From positions 67,825,416-67,889,415 of the forward strand of contig OX421966.1 in NCBI GenBank assembly GCA_949128115.1: 64,000 bases of DNA, read 5' to 3'. Both the position numbers and the translations under genes were made by a program. The stretch comes from Anaspis maculata. Its lineage: Eukaryota; Arthropoda; Insecta; Coleoptera; Scraptiidae. Shown piece by piece: positions 45,363 through 57,509 of this stretch (the first letter of the stretch is position 1; each line of letters begins with the position of its first letter). The notes beneath the pieces were generated by a model. It was not told the DNA's origin. It searched no databases and saw nothing but the letters and a program-made list of their open reading frames with translations.

Positions 45363-47876
45363 GTGAGTGTTTTTGACCGGCTGGGTTTTCTAGAAATAGT
45401 CAAAGTCGAAAGTAAACTGATACTACAACAAACTTGAAAATTTGGCATCGACTGGGACGATGAACTCACTAGTTCACTGCATGATAAATTCAAGACCTGG
45501 TCAGAAGAGTCAGAAGGAATTCCCATATCAAGATACTAGGAAAGGAGTTTTTGGAATGCAGAAAGAGTGGAGCCACATGTATTTCGCGACGCGAGCGAGG
45601 AAGCATATGCAGCAGTGGCATATTCTGGAGTGAGATGAGAGAAGGTACGAGCATCTTTTGTAGCAGCGAAAGCAAGAGTGACATCTTCGAAACGTGTTCC
45701 AATCCCAAGAAATGAATCACAAGGTGCGCTATGAGCAAGCAGGTTGATGCTAACAATAAAATAAAGTGATATAAAGCAAGTAACAAAAGTATGTGAACGA
45801 ACAGCCGAACAACACTATGTTGGGTAAGATTTGCTTTTCTGGAAAGCATTTTTCAATTCGTCGCCAACAGAATCAGTGGAACTGAAGACTTGGCAGAAGT
45901 AACGAAATGGTTTTGAGTGCACAAAGAAACCTTTGGCACGGTCAATCCAAAAGAGCTAGAGTTGAAAAAGGAGCGAGTCGTGGTACTTGAAAAAGAAAGA
46001 ACCTATGGGTTCAACATAGTTTTCTTTTGGATAAGGATGGTGACATTGTTTGTTTGGGTGGAAAGATTTATAAATCATACAAGGAAGGAAGCAAGACAGA
46101 TTGGAAAGCTGACTGTTGCAGAGATCAAGAGGAGCGGAATGGAGTGGTTGAGAAGTAGTAGGAAAGACAGTTTTGGAAAAGTCGAACTCGCAATATGTTC
46201 ACTAATTGAATCACGGAGGCATGGAGGCATCACCGTTATGATGATGAAATAAACGGCCGAATCACGCGTCAGAAACCTGATCAAGACTTTTGACTTCTTC
46301 CAAATGGAACAGTTCTTCAAAAAAACTTGTGTTTACGTCACGAAGGCCTCTCAAGCCAAAATAAATGGTTGAGGAAGAAACTGGAGAAAACCGGAGTTGA
46401 GTGAAGGTGTAAAAAATCGATTGATGGGCCTCTAACTCGAAGGAGTTCACGACCCCCTCTCCACTAAAAGACTGAGAGCAGCTTTCGAGCACGTTCGTAT
46501 AAAGGCCAAATCGAACCAGAAGTTTTCACAAAGGAAGAGTATACGCGACAATTTATCAGGCTAGCCGCCGCCATCACCAAGCTACTGAGGAATGATGTTT
46601 CTTCTGTGCGTGGAACGTTAACTGGCCAAGATCCGTCCAGGCTCTAAAACAGCACCTCCTTGCTTGGTTTTCTTGTATCGACTTCAATAAACGTCCACCA
46701 TCCAGACTGACGCCAATAGATAGGACTCCAGAACGGTTCTAACACAAGACGCAGACGATGGCTAGCAGGTCATTTGTTCTCTTAGACACACGTTGGATAG
46801 AACAAGCGCAGCTAGAACGCAATCGAGAAGGAGTGCCTTGCTGTCGTCTGGGTGATTGAGAAGCTGTGTCCTTTTTTTTTATAAAGCTGGGTGCCAGTTC
46901 AGCAAATGTTTGCTATGTCATGGCATTGTTATTAGCGGTGAAAAATGGCCCAATTATAACTTGCCCTAAGGAACCTTAGGTTTATTCGCTCCCATCTTCG
47001 ACGTACAGGTCCTGCGGTAGCTTTCTTTTCAGCCGGCTGTGTATGTTCCTTCGTCCTAAACTGTGTTGGACCGCGCTGTCGCATAGTTCGATGGCTCCTA
47101 AAAAGTTCTCTGTTATCTTGCCTAGAAATGTTTCAATGTCCAGCATGTTCAGATCTTCATGAATTTGACGATTCCTCACGAACCACGGCGCCCCGACAGA
47201 AACTCTCAGGACTTTGTTTTGAAAGGTCTGCAATTTTTTCTTATTTGTCTTTGATGTATTACTCCATACCCCGAATCCGTATGAGAACAGAGGACGGAGT
47301 AAGGACATATAAAGTAATAGAGAGCATTCGACATTTAGTGGGGACTTCTTACTCATCAGAAGGTATAGTTTGGCTAGCCTCGCATTGCACTGGTTCAACT
47401 TCTGGTTGATGTGGAAACTCCATGTTGATTTCGTGTCGAGAAACAACCCCAGATACTTTACAGGATCATTTTCCATTCGATATCCCGGCCATTTATGGTT
47501 AGATTGGGTGTGTCTTGGATTCTTCTCAGTGAAAAAACTTTTGCTCCGCATTTTGTTGGATTCAACGATATACACCATTTTTTTAACCACTGGCCAAGAA
47601 TATCAATGAAGTTTTGAAGATTATCAGCAGCAGTTTGTTGTACCTCGCTTTGACAGATAATAGCAGTGTCATCTGCAAACATCGCCAATGTGGATCTTGT
47701 TGGTTGTGGTATATCGTACATACAGGGTGTCCCGAAAATATACCGACAACGTTCTAGTGCAGCTTCCTTTCATCAAAACAAGAAGAAAAGTTCCTATGAA
47801 CATGGGTTCAGAAACGCTTCCTAAGGGAGCTACAGGCCCCTAAACGTAGGACCCTGAAGATGGTTTTTATTCAGTA
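45363..47876. repeat. 2.5-kb tandem segmental duplication, unit 2
   Basis: Direct repeat of 42845-45362. It contains the same BEL/Pao scraps (45363-46480), Gypsy scrap (46480-46870), non-LTR 3' half (46872-47721) and MITE start. Beyond 47876 the sequence continues into the rest of the MITE and the 5' part of the non-LTR element, so this unit abuts the parental context on the right. ORFs here repeat those of unit 1. Confidence 0.95.
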
Positions 47877-48368
47877 TCTCCGAAACCGTTAAAGGAAAAT
47901 CTATCAAACTTGACACATACACTGACTTTCTTATGCCCAATAAAATAAGGCAAGATTAATTCCAACATGATTCACCAGGGGTGGGTCAGGCTGAGATGGG
48001 GGGGTAAAAATAACCCTAACTTTTTTAATGTGAATTGTTTCCAAATTTAACAAGCAATTATAGAATATTGGAGTTTTCTACCAAAAAAAGTCCCTCTGTT
48101 CAACCTCGATAGATGCACCGTTTACGAGATATTTGAGATTGAGTGTATGAAAACGTGGTCAGAAATGCTGATTTTTTAATCACGATATTCAAGGCGAAAG
48201 AAAAACTTTTCAAAGCAACTTCATTTAGGGACCTTCAGGGTCCCACCTTTAGAAGCCTGTAGCTCCCTTATAAAGCATTTTCGGACCCATGTTTATGGGA
48301 ACTTTTCTTCTTATTTTGATGAGGGGAAGCTGTCCTAGAACGTTGTCGGTGTATTTTCGGGACACCTG
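47723..48368. mobile_element. TA-flanked palindromic MITE in the RT gene
   Basis: 646-bp element, ends CAGGGTGTCCCGAAAATATA and complement-like CGGGACACCTG, flanked by TA (47721-47722, 48369-48370). The halves are near-complementary (for example GACAACGTTCTAG and CTAGAACGTTGTC). It splits the RT frame between ILFNIY and YDIPQP. No transposase. Confidence 0.92.
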
Positions 48369-48464
48369 TATATGTTAAATAATATTGGAACGAGGATACC
48401 TACTGCCTTGAGGTACATCTGCTGCTATCTTTTTCAAGACCGAAAGAGTTCTGTTGATTCTAAC

Positions 48465-49030
48465 CAGGGCCGCCGAGAGTTTTGCCGGGCCCCGATGTTG
48501 GATGCCACTTACGGGCCCCCTTCTCGAAAATAATTAGAGCCCACGAGCAAAGTGAGCACAAGAGCGCCGCAGGAGAGATTTTTTTTAATAATTATACATA
48601 ATAATATAATATTGATAATATTACGTATTTTCACCAATCGAAGCAAGAAGAACGACAAAAACAAACAAAAACTAAGCTTATTCTCGCTCGACTCTAAACA
48701 AAAGCTTTCCTAGCTTTTGCGGATGCTAAGTCCTATCCACCAAAGCATGCAGTAGCCTGTTTGTGAATTTTTTCTTCTGTCAGTGTGCGAAATTGCTTTT
48801 CTTGAATTTGTGACATTATTGGAAATGAATTCTGCTATTTCAGAAAAGTTAAGGTTTTGTCTTTGGGTTTTTCAATTTTTTTTACTTTTTCGTTAGTGGA
48901 GCTAGAGAAAAATTTGCTCGCGCTTACGGGCCCCCCACAGGGCTCCGGGCCTCGATGATAATATCGAGGCCCGGAGCCCTCAGGCCTGATATATTATATC
49001 ACCTCCTGAACCCACCTTTCGGCGGCACTG
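48465..49030. mobile_element. hAT-type MITE with 8-bp target duplication
   Basis: 566-bp element with ends CAGGGCCGCCGAGAG and complement of CAGTGCCGCCGAAAG, flanked by exact ATTCTAAC (48457-48464, 49031-49038). The right part contains a small dyad around GGGCCTCGATGATAATATCG. It lies in the RT frame between EGRTFAV and INRTLSV. No transposase is visible. Confidence 0.93.
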
Positions 49031-49369
49031 ATTCTAACAGCGAAAGTTCGGCCCTCCAAAAACGAGAATATTAAACCTGCCAAGTACGAGGGAAGCCTCA
49101 ACAACTTATATTTTAGTCCCTAAATCTACACCCTGTCGCATGCTTGCGCTTTGTCCATGAATGCGATTGTTGTGAATTGTTTCCTTTCAAAACCGGTCTC
49201 GACAGTCTCTGCGATGCGCAACAATTGGTGACTAGTGGAGTGAGCTTTCCTAAAACCGAACTGGAAATTCGGCGAAATGTTTCCACTGTCAATGAAACAT
49301 TCAAGACGTGAATGTATTACTTTTTCCAAAAGCTTGGACAGAGTTGGTAGCATACTAGAAGCTGTGTCC

Positions 49370-50334
49370 TTACGTGTGAGGAAAAGCAAAACAATTGAAA
49401 ACACAACACAAAATATGATGTCAAACTGTCAGTCAAAGAAAAGGGAGAGTGACGGATTCAGAAACAGGGCACAAAATGGAAGAGCCACGTCAAACAAACC
49501 ATTGAGTTAAGCCCAAAGAGAAGACTCAAATATGTGAAAAATGACTAGCGACTCACTAATAATTTCAGGTATTCAATGTACGTAAAATTGAAGAAACAAA
49601 ATCGAAGAATCATAGATGAACGTATGCGAAGACACCAGTAGATAATGTAGAAAATTCAACAAGGAATAAAGTCCACAAGGTATAATACAATCAGCAATAA
49701 TGAGATATCAATGGGGATCGTGAAAAATACATAGGTCTATCAAATATCAGACAAAATCAGCAGGAGACAATTTACATGAAAATCAAATCATGACAGAGAC
49801 CAAAATACGGCGTACAAAAAAGTTACAGTCAAGTAAGTACGTAACAAGCAAATTTCACACAAAAGAAATGACATGATCATCATCAAAATAATGACATAAC
49901 ATGAAAATAAACAAGCTTAAATTCAGACAAGGTAAAACCTGCGTGTGTTCAGAAGTAGACCGCCAGAAAATAATGCGTGCGTTTCAATTATCAGGCCAAA
50001 CTGTAACCTAACCCAAGAAATGATAATCTAGGTACATCCAAAACTCAATGCAATGTTCAAAGACGAGACGAAATCAGTACAGACATAAATAAATAAACGT
50101 ACGTACCATGGGTATACACAAACAAAAGCGAAGCACCTCTTTGACCGCCAGATACAGAGCGAGTCCCCTGCAGTTCTTGCCCGAGGTGCTTTACTCCCCG
50201 GCAAAAAGACATAAAATTCATCTTTGCTCCTCGACCCACGACCAGGCCATGAATTCTCACAAATATTGTCACATTCCAATAATTCGAACATATACAGATT
50301 TTTCAAAGCTATAGACGGCGCGCTTATAGTGATA
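49370..50334. other. No gene supported
   Basis: Follows the right target duplication of the non-LTR element, so it should continue the older Gypsy-derived sequence, but no further motif is readable. The AAAT-rich part at 49540-50000 has no coding signal. The - strand ORF at 50028-50453 (141 codons) is the shadow of the integrase scrap. Confidence 0.4.
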
Positions 50335-50526
50335 AAGCGAAACCCTACAGAGGTCTTCGTACAATTATCTGCGATAACGGCGAACACATTGTTTTCTGGG
50401 GTTCGCAAGAATTCGTTTGTTGAAATAGGAGCGAGATCTCCATTACGGCTCACGGCTGCTTACCACCTGCAGACCAATGCGGTTGAAGGGCATCACTGTA
50501 CAGTGCAAACTATTTTGTCTTTATAA
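50335..50526 (+). pseudogene. Ty3/Gypsy integrase scrap
   Basis: The + strand ends with EIGARSPLRLTAAYHLQTNA and VEGHHCTVQTIL, matching the integrase block that contains the third catalytic acidic residue (usually YHPQTNGxVER). Just upstream an alternative frame reads TIICDNGEH, the second Asp block. Frameshifted and isolated. Confidence 0.78.
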
Positions 50527-51566
50527 GTGAGAGGAATACATCGCCCTTAGGAGTGACGTCATTACTTCAAATTTAGTCAAGTTCGGCAGGCAACTGCGTA
50601 CCTATACCAATTCACGGCGAAGACGGTCGAGTAGCAGTTGGAGGGCCGATTGAGCAACTTTATCAGAGCCGTGCGAACCAGTAATTTCCAGGAATCTACC
50701 ACAAAGTTCGATTGAAACTCCGACAGACTCCCGAACGTACTCAAGCAATTGATTTTACACAGCTGAACATAACTCAAGATGTAGCAAAAAATAGTAGCGA
50801 GGCAACCTACTCAAACTTGATGGTGGTATAAATTGCAATGTTCTGCTACAGTGGGCTGAAGCTTACATCGGTTAACTAATCCAATCTCTATGCATGCACA
50901 TTAGCTACAGAAGAGGTGTTATTTATGCAAAATTGTTATAGGCCAATGATAAAGTTATAAATCACTCGATGGTGGTTTCTTCAAAGATTATCGTACACAC
51001 GGTGATTGTGGTCGGTGTCCTCGCGTCATTTCGCCCTAGTATACACCTCTATAACTACCAGCTTTATTTACGGCTCATTATATGATAATAATCTTGCGTC
51101 TGTGTGTCCGTTCGCCCATGCAGTATGCAATAATAACCATACCGCTGATGGATAGTAAATTCAACGGTTGATTGAAGAATGCAGGAGAGCAATAATTCGT
51201 CGTAGGTAGAGACGCACTCATTTGAGAATTTTTTCTTTCAGAACACTCTGTTGGTAAACTGGTGTTAATGCAAAAGCCATCATCGTATAATGTTTGAGGA
51301 AGGACCAAGAACTATTTCGTACCGATAAATTTTGTTTTGTGTAGATTGTCCAGTAGCCGAAAAATCCGGCAGACATCGGATTTGCATTAAAATCCGTTTA
51401 TGTCCCACGCCTCGCAAAGGTTAATTTTCAATTAACCGGAGTTTTATTATCCAGAAACATTCGAGAAATCCGAGCGCCAATTAAACTTGTGTCTCGGATG
51501 GCCCATAAAAATTCAAAATAAGCGGCAATAACAATATCGGATTTGAATAATATCGCGAGATAGCTA
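50527..51566. other. No gene seen
   Basis: About 1 kb with no recognised coding region or repeat. Short ORFs at 50577-50777 and 51078-51308 lack motifs. Confidence 0.45.
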
Positions 51567-52649
51567 CAAAGGACCCCGCACGATTCTTATGGAAAATGGC
51601 TCCCGGTTAAATTCTCTGAATTTTTGATATGTTGTAGCTCATGAGATACTAATCAAATACCGTGAACCCCAAACTCAAATAATGGACAGTTTTTCACCCA
51701 CAGGGGGTTGAAGTTGGAGGTTTTGACGGCTTCAAAATGATATTATGACGTTGATAAAAGCTTTTTATTTGGTTTCTCTTCAAGTTGTGTTTCATGCTAA
51801 ATGTATTTATTTGACAGAAAAATATCAACCCCCTCCTCCACCCCCAACCCCTATCTACCATCATAAAATTCGAGAAAACTCCCAAAAACCCTGCGGATGG
51901 CTTCTGTGATTTATATTATGAATTTTGACATTAAAATTATTTTCCACCCCTAATGTTGGGGTGCCGATTTTCCAATTTTCCTCGGTTAATTTGGCTGAAT
52001 TTTTGGTATTGTGTATTTCTATGTCTGCTGAACAAAAAGCTCATACCAAAACTTATTCCTATGATCAGTTTTTGTTCTGCAGGGGACTGAAGTTCAATAT
52101 TTATGTTCTCAAATCTTCAACTTCAGTCCCCTGTAGAACAAAAACTGTCCATAGGAATAAGTTTTGGCATTGAAACTTTTTGTTCAGCAGAATTAGAAGT
52201 ACACAATACCAAAAATTCAGCCAAATTAACCGAGGAAAATTGGAAAATCGGCACCCCAACATTAGGGGTGGGAAATAATTTTCATGTCAAAATTCATAAT
52301 TTAAATCACAGAAGCCATCCGCATGGTTTTTGGGAGTGATCTCGGATTTTATGATGGTAGATAGGGGTTGGGGGTGGAGGAGGGGGCTGATATTTTTCTG
52401 TCAAATAAATACATTTAGCATGAAACACAACTTGAAAAGAAACCAAATAAAAAGCTTTTATCAACGTCATAATATCATTTTGAAGCCGTCAAAACCTCCA
52501 ACTTCAACCCCCTGTGGGTAAAAAACTGTCCATTATTTGAGTTTGGGGTTCACGGTATTTGATTAGTATCTCATGAGCTACAACATATAAAAAATTCAGA
52601 GAATTTAACCGGGAGCCATTTTCCATAAGAATCGTGCGGGGTCCTTTGG
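51567..52649. mobile_element. 1.08-kb palindromic element
   Basis: Ends CAAAGGACCCCGCACGATTC and complement. Two arms of about 525 bases are near-perfect complements, with only about 25-30 unpaired bases at the centre (about 52094-52122). The identical 63-codon ORFs on opposite strands (51694-51885 and 52330-52521) are the mirrored arms, not genes. No TA or 8-bp duplication is evident. Confidence 0.92.
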
Positions 52650-52788
52650 TTCGCAGATGAACTAGAGCAGTGAGTACGCTGATGGTTTCATTTCGAAAAA
52701 TTTCACTTGGCTTGTAAATAAACCTGAGCTGTCCGACTTTTCAGTTTTTTTTTCTGATCCAGACGTGCACAAATGTTGCCAATACACC
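52650..52788. other. Spacer, nothing recognised
   Basis: Short unique sequence between two elements. Confidence 0.5.
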
Positions 52789-54799
52789 CCGTACGGAAAA
52801 ATACTACTGAAAACCAGTAGTTGACCAGTAATTTTCAATAGTGAACTACTCAAAACTACTACATCGCTAGTAGTTTTCTGTAGTAGTTAACCACTTGAAC
52901 ACTAATTGATCAGTAGTTTTCAGTAGTAACTACTTAAAACTACTACTTGATCAATATTTGTTCAGTAGTTTTCAGTACTCAACTACTGAGAGATTTAGTA
53001 GAGTTCAGTAGTCAGCTCGGAGTGACTACTAAAACTACTAAAATCACTGATGTGTTTTCTACTGAGAACTATTCTTTACTGAATAGTTTCATTATTTAAC
53101 TACCTATTGATGGAAATTACTTTTGCGCATAGGTACCTACATCAAATAACGTATATTGGGAATAAAACACAGATATTTTCCAACAAATATTAAGTGGGTT
53201 ACCATTTTTCACCGAATTCACAAGTGGGTAAATAAAATACAATTTATCAGTGTAATTAAACCGCGTTTATACTTTACTTAGGTATAAGGCCCTCTTCGCT
53301 TATTCATTATATTTCAACCTCTTGTTTTGTTTTTTTATGGATTTATCATCTGTTTGACTTGTTGCAGTTGCACTTTGAGGTGCGAGGAGGCCCCGAGGCC
53401 CAAATTGACAGTTTTTGACGCTGTCATTGACTTGACAGACAGAGCGCCAACACCAATACAACAACTACGGAATTTGAAAGTATCACCATTCGAAGTAAAA
53501 CATTCACGGCCTAGTGTAATAAATGGAATCTAAATTTTTATTGGGTGTTTAGAACCTCTTTTCTCTAGCAATTTATTATATTTTCAATGATTCTTCACCA
53601 TGGTTCCATCTCATTATTGTCTCATTCACAAATCTGGGGATAAGTTGCCACGTTGGCAGCACTGACAGGAAAACTTTAACTGTCAACGGTTTTCTTCTGC
53701 TCCTGCGTTCCTGCGTTAGTTCAAGCCAAAGCAAACTCGTTTGAAATCAAAGTTTACCGCACAAATGATTTACCGGTTCCTGGTCTAATAAGTTATTATT
53801 TGATGAAGTACAATGTTCTACATTTTATTTATAAGTATAAATGCTGTGTGTGTGCTCCCATGAATCATTAGAAATAATTGACCGTGAGAAGTGTTTTATT
53901 GCACAATTTATTGATGAAGATGGGAAGCCCGTCCAGGTTCGGTTTCAGTCTTGGATTAAAACTCCACCCTATAAAATATCCGAAGTCAGACAAGAAATCA
54001 TAACAGAATTGCCAGGAAGCGAAAATGTGAGTACTAGGTAGGGTACTAGGCCAAAAAATGGAAAAAATGAAAGATTTTTGCCTACGAGAAAATGTGCTGG
54101 TTGTGAGTGGTGAGTACCTACCCCTATATATACCTTAAAGTATCATAATATGGGAGTTCGTCACGTTCAAGGATCATGCCACACAGTCGATTTTTAAAAG
54201 GTACGTGTCCGTTTATTTGGATTCAGAAAAACAGGCTTGAATAGAGAAATTTACCTTGCCTAGACTAGATTAAGACGCGATGGCATCAGTATTCCAACAC
54301 ATGGTTACTGTTACATTACATTTACGGTTATTGTTACAGGTGCCTACCTACCTAATAACCTACCTACGCCCCACTGGCAGGGGCTACTACAGAGGACTAC
54401 TGACAGTAGTTATTAGGTACTACTAGTCGTACGTACTACTTCCAGTGGTTACTACTGGCTGTAGTCGTACCTACTATTGCAGTAGTAGGTCCAAAATACT
54501 ACTGGCAATGGTAACTAGTAGTTACTACTGGCTGTAGTCATACTACTGCAGTAGTAGGTCCAAAATACTACTGGTAGTGATTACTACTTGGAGTAGTTAC
54601 TATTGGCTGTGGTCGTACTACTTCAGTAGTAGGTCCAAAATACTACTGGGAGTGGTTACTACTGGGAGTAGTTACTACTGGCTGTAGTGGTTACTACTGC
54701 TGCAGTAGTAGGTCCAAAATACTACTTAGAAACTACTGGCAATTTCAGTAGTTTCCAAGTAGTTTCTTCCTGTAGTTTTCAGTAGTATTTTTCCGTACG
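52789..54799. mobile_element. 2-kb element with CAGTAGT-rich subterminal arrays
   Basis: Inverted ends CCGTACGGAAAAATACTACT (left) and its complement (right). Both subterminal regions (52800-53070 and 54370-54790) are dense arrays of CAGTAGT / ACTACTG; the right array has units of about 70 bases around AGTAGTAGGTCCAAAATACT. The central 1.3 kb is unrelated to the arrays and includes two ORFs, one with a good donor. No transposase family is recognisable and no target duplication was fixed. Confidence 0.85.
53841..54026 (+). CDS. Possible exon inside the CAGTAGT element
   Basis: A 62-codon frame starts with MLCVCSHESLEIIDREKCFI and continues as FIDEDGKPVQVRFQSWIKTP to ELPGSEN, then meets a strong donor, AAT|GTGAGTACT, at 54027. 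The composition is that of a soluble globular protein. Either it is the start of the element's own gene (with later exons lost) or a captured host exon. No family recognised. The 68-codon ORF at 53327-53533 upstream is less convincing. Confidence 0.4.
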
Positions 54800-56184
54800 G
54801 GACAGTCCACAGTCGGTATACTTACAGGGTGTCTCAGAGTTGAGTACCGTGACCTTTCCCCAACAATCAATGTTGTAACCGCCTTTGAATTTTATCTAGG
54901 AAAATGTGCCTTCACTAGGGGAGATAGAGCTCTACAACTTTTCGGCATATCAAGTTCAAATTAAATCTGACTACTGAGTTCCAAATTAGGGAGGCGAGAA
55001 CAAATCTTGGAAGTGACATCGAATTTTATCAAACTTGATAGTCTTCACTTTGAATCCCATCCAGATTCTTTTGCGGTATCAAATTCTGCGATACATTGTA
55101 TAATCTTGTACATAGAGCCATTGGTAATCACTTATATCTACATGAGTGTTGGCAAATGGCACTACAAATCGGTAGTAACCAGCCGCTTATGTGATGGTGT
55201 GGTGATTAATTCACTTTTAATAAACCAGCAATAGCAGCAACAATTAACCGGTGCATGAATAATTAATCGGCTAATCTTGGCTTTTCAACGTCGATTAATC
55301 AGGAAATCTTTGTGCTTCATGCAGCTCCGTTTTGTACCCGAGATCTTTGGCTTGCATAGCTCAGCTCAGCGATCAAGTATAGCATGGCAAACTCCCATGG
55401 AACCAACTACTACGAGACATACTCTATTTCTATTACTGCTGGACGAGTTTTTTTTTTGTGTTTCATCAGCGCGATTTTCCCACAGATTAGTAACGGTAGT
55501 GCTTGAAGACCAGAGGAGTGACAACAACAACATTTAAATGGTCAACCGGCATTTCCACAGGCGCACACATTTCATACATAAAGACGGATAATAATTGTCA
55601 TGATTATTCCTTCTTTGATATAATAATTTATATTGTGTATGACAGTGGCATTTTTGCGCTTGAGTATTATAGGTAGGAACACACCGCGACCTTGCCTATC
55701 TCTCCCAGCTCAATTCGCTTTGAACTTTACCACACTTGAAGCACTGGTAAAAAAAGAGAAATAACTAGTTCTCTGTGCGGCTTTATTAGATTTATTAAAT
55801 GAAATAACAGGAATTATGCTCCATTATTATTCGCACTGTATGCGGTGCCACGTTGCGTTTGTTATTATTGGGTTTGTATTATAAAATCAAAAGTGTAGGG
55901 AAACACCTCCGGATACACCTAGATATTATCATGATCCATTTGAAAAGTTTCTTACGGCAGCTGGCTAAGAATGCAAGAAAAGACCCTGCATAGTTTTGAA
56001 GAATGTAAGCAAGCACAAAGATTGTCGAAGATAACCTCAAGAGCAGCTCGAGACTTGACTACTTCCAAAAAAAGTTGATTTGGAAATGAAGAAACTATCC
56101 CCGCATCTCTATGGAGACAGTATACTGAACAAACTGAAGCAGATGAAAAACTGAGCAAATTCAAGCAGGCAAAAATACTTTCTA
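54800..56184. other. No gene supported
   Basis: A lone TACAGGGTGTCTCAGAG phrase near 54826 looks like a Tc1/mariner-type MITE end without a found partner. ORFs at 55007-55234 and 55277-55537 show no motif. Confidence 0.45.
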
Positions 56185-56338
56185 CTTTGGACCTGACAGC
56201 AAGCTATTAGCAGGTGCCACTAGAAAAAAATCTCAAGATCGTCTTTATATGATCCCCTGAAGGGGCTATTTGCATTTAGAGGCTCGTCACTTGGTCTTAA
56301 TAGCGCGGCGCAGACGTTACAGCGCTTGATGGATAATG
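56185..56338 (+). pseudogene. Ty3/Gypsy RT scrap
   Basis: The + strand reads LDLTASY, stop, QVPLEKNLKIVFI, stop, SPEGAICI, then in another frame FRGSSLGLNSAAQTLQRLMD, matching Gypsy RT from the LDLxSGYWQI block through the MPFGLxNAPATFQRLM block. The W of GYWQ is a stop here. It abuts the left LTR-like arm. Confidence 0.82.
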
Positions 56339-56351
56339 GATATGGATTGAG

Positions 56352-57478
56352 TGTATGAAGTATAGCCCGTGAAAATTTGCCCTTCTGATGTCATTGTCGT
56401 TCTTAATTATAACCGCAGCGCCCGCCACGAGCTAAGTAATATTACAAGACCCTATGCAATCGTTCTAGTTTTTTCAACTCTTTCATCTGAGACCTGATTT
56501 TGTGTTGTGGTCTCTTTTAAGCGTATGCGTCTGGCTGGTTAGGCAACCCAAGATACTCCAATTTAATACAATTTATTTGAATTAATTCACTTTTCCCGCT
56601 TTTGGGACTGCTTTGGTCGGTGATCGTCTAGTTTCAGGACACTATCCTGCTGTGCTCCCTTCTTGTGGTTCGAGGATAGAGCTCCTGGGCTTGTTGAGAT
56701 CGCATTACCCTCTAGTTTGAACACAGTAAGACACAGAAATTATTTGTAACATAAAATCATTACATTGACTTCTATTTACATGTCAAAGTGTTTAAATAAA
56801 GGCTCGTTTCTATGCCTGACCCTACTACCTTAACGCTGGTAACTAAGATAACTGAGTCTTCCAAAGTGTTCATCAAGAGATGAGTTTCCCCTTATGATTA
56901 TTCCAAAGCCATCACACATCAATACTCCGATGAACACCTGATTCTACACCTTGACCAACATTTAAACTTTATTTGGGGAGCGTGGTTCGAGATTCTTACC
57001 GTGTATTCATCAGATTCAACATTTAAGTTAGTGTTATAGGTTATGTTAGGGTTAAGCCAGCGTCTAGACACCGAAAAAGGGGTGAGTAACTTTGAGCTTC
57101 CTCTCTCTTTTCTGTTGGGTTCCCTGTTGCCTACAATCTAAGTTCGTGGGCCGGTGTGTGCGGAGCTCTTCCTGTTATGAATCTATTTTCAAAGGCTGCG
57201 TTTCTTATATCTGAACTATTCTTTTTGCATTGCTCTTATTATGACGAACGATTCCGTTCATCAAGTGCTCCAGGCTCAGTTTATGTTTGTCGGTGAGCAG
57301 AGGTCGAATGTTCTATGGACAGATGGCAATTAAAATTTATATAAAGGCGTCAGCCGGGCTTTATGTAATTCTTCTTTGCGAACGCCCGACTATTCGAAAG
57401 AAAATGTAGTCCACGACACAAACTCCGAGTGGTCCCGCAGTTCTACTATACACGGCTCAAATCAACGACCCCACGACA
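56352..57478 (+). repeat. LTR-like inverted arm, left (1127 bp)
   Basis: Starts TGTATGAAGTATAGCCCG and ends CGACCCCACGACA, that is TG...CA as in LTRs. It contains AATAAA at about 56796 and a TATA box TTATATAAAGGCGTC near 57338, consistent with a promoter near its end. The right arm at 60277-61403 is the reverse complement, of equal length and with few mismatches. No tandem partner in the same orientation is present. Confidence 0.85.
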
Positions 57479-57509
57479 ACGACAACGACAACGACAACGT
57501 TCTTGGACT

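Larger units (their letters stand above)
46872..49356 (-). pseudogene. Non-LTR (jockey-type) RT element, full remaining copy with two insertions
   Basis: Read on the - strand from 49356: PTLSKLLEKVIHSRLECFID, FQFGFRKAHSTSHQLLRIAE, FMDKAQACDRV (RT blocks 1-3), YKLLRLPSYLAG, then after a hAT element LEGRTFAVRINRTLS and ADVPQGS (frameshift) GILVPILFNI, then after a MITE YDIPQPTRSTLAMFADDTAI with an intact FADD box, and on to the C-terminus ending at 46982. A 13-bp direct repeat AGAAGCTGTGTCC flanks it (44341-44353 or its duplicate, and 49357-49369), and a poly-T run marks the 3' end. It is 5' truncated and has stops after DRV and other breaks. Confidence 0.9.

Noticed and set aside
51694..52521. 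Two identical 63-codon ORFs on opposite strands
   Set aside because: They are the two arms of a palindrome, so identity is automatic; no family motif.
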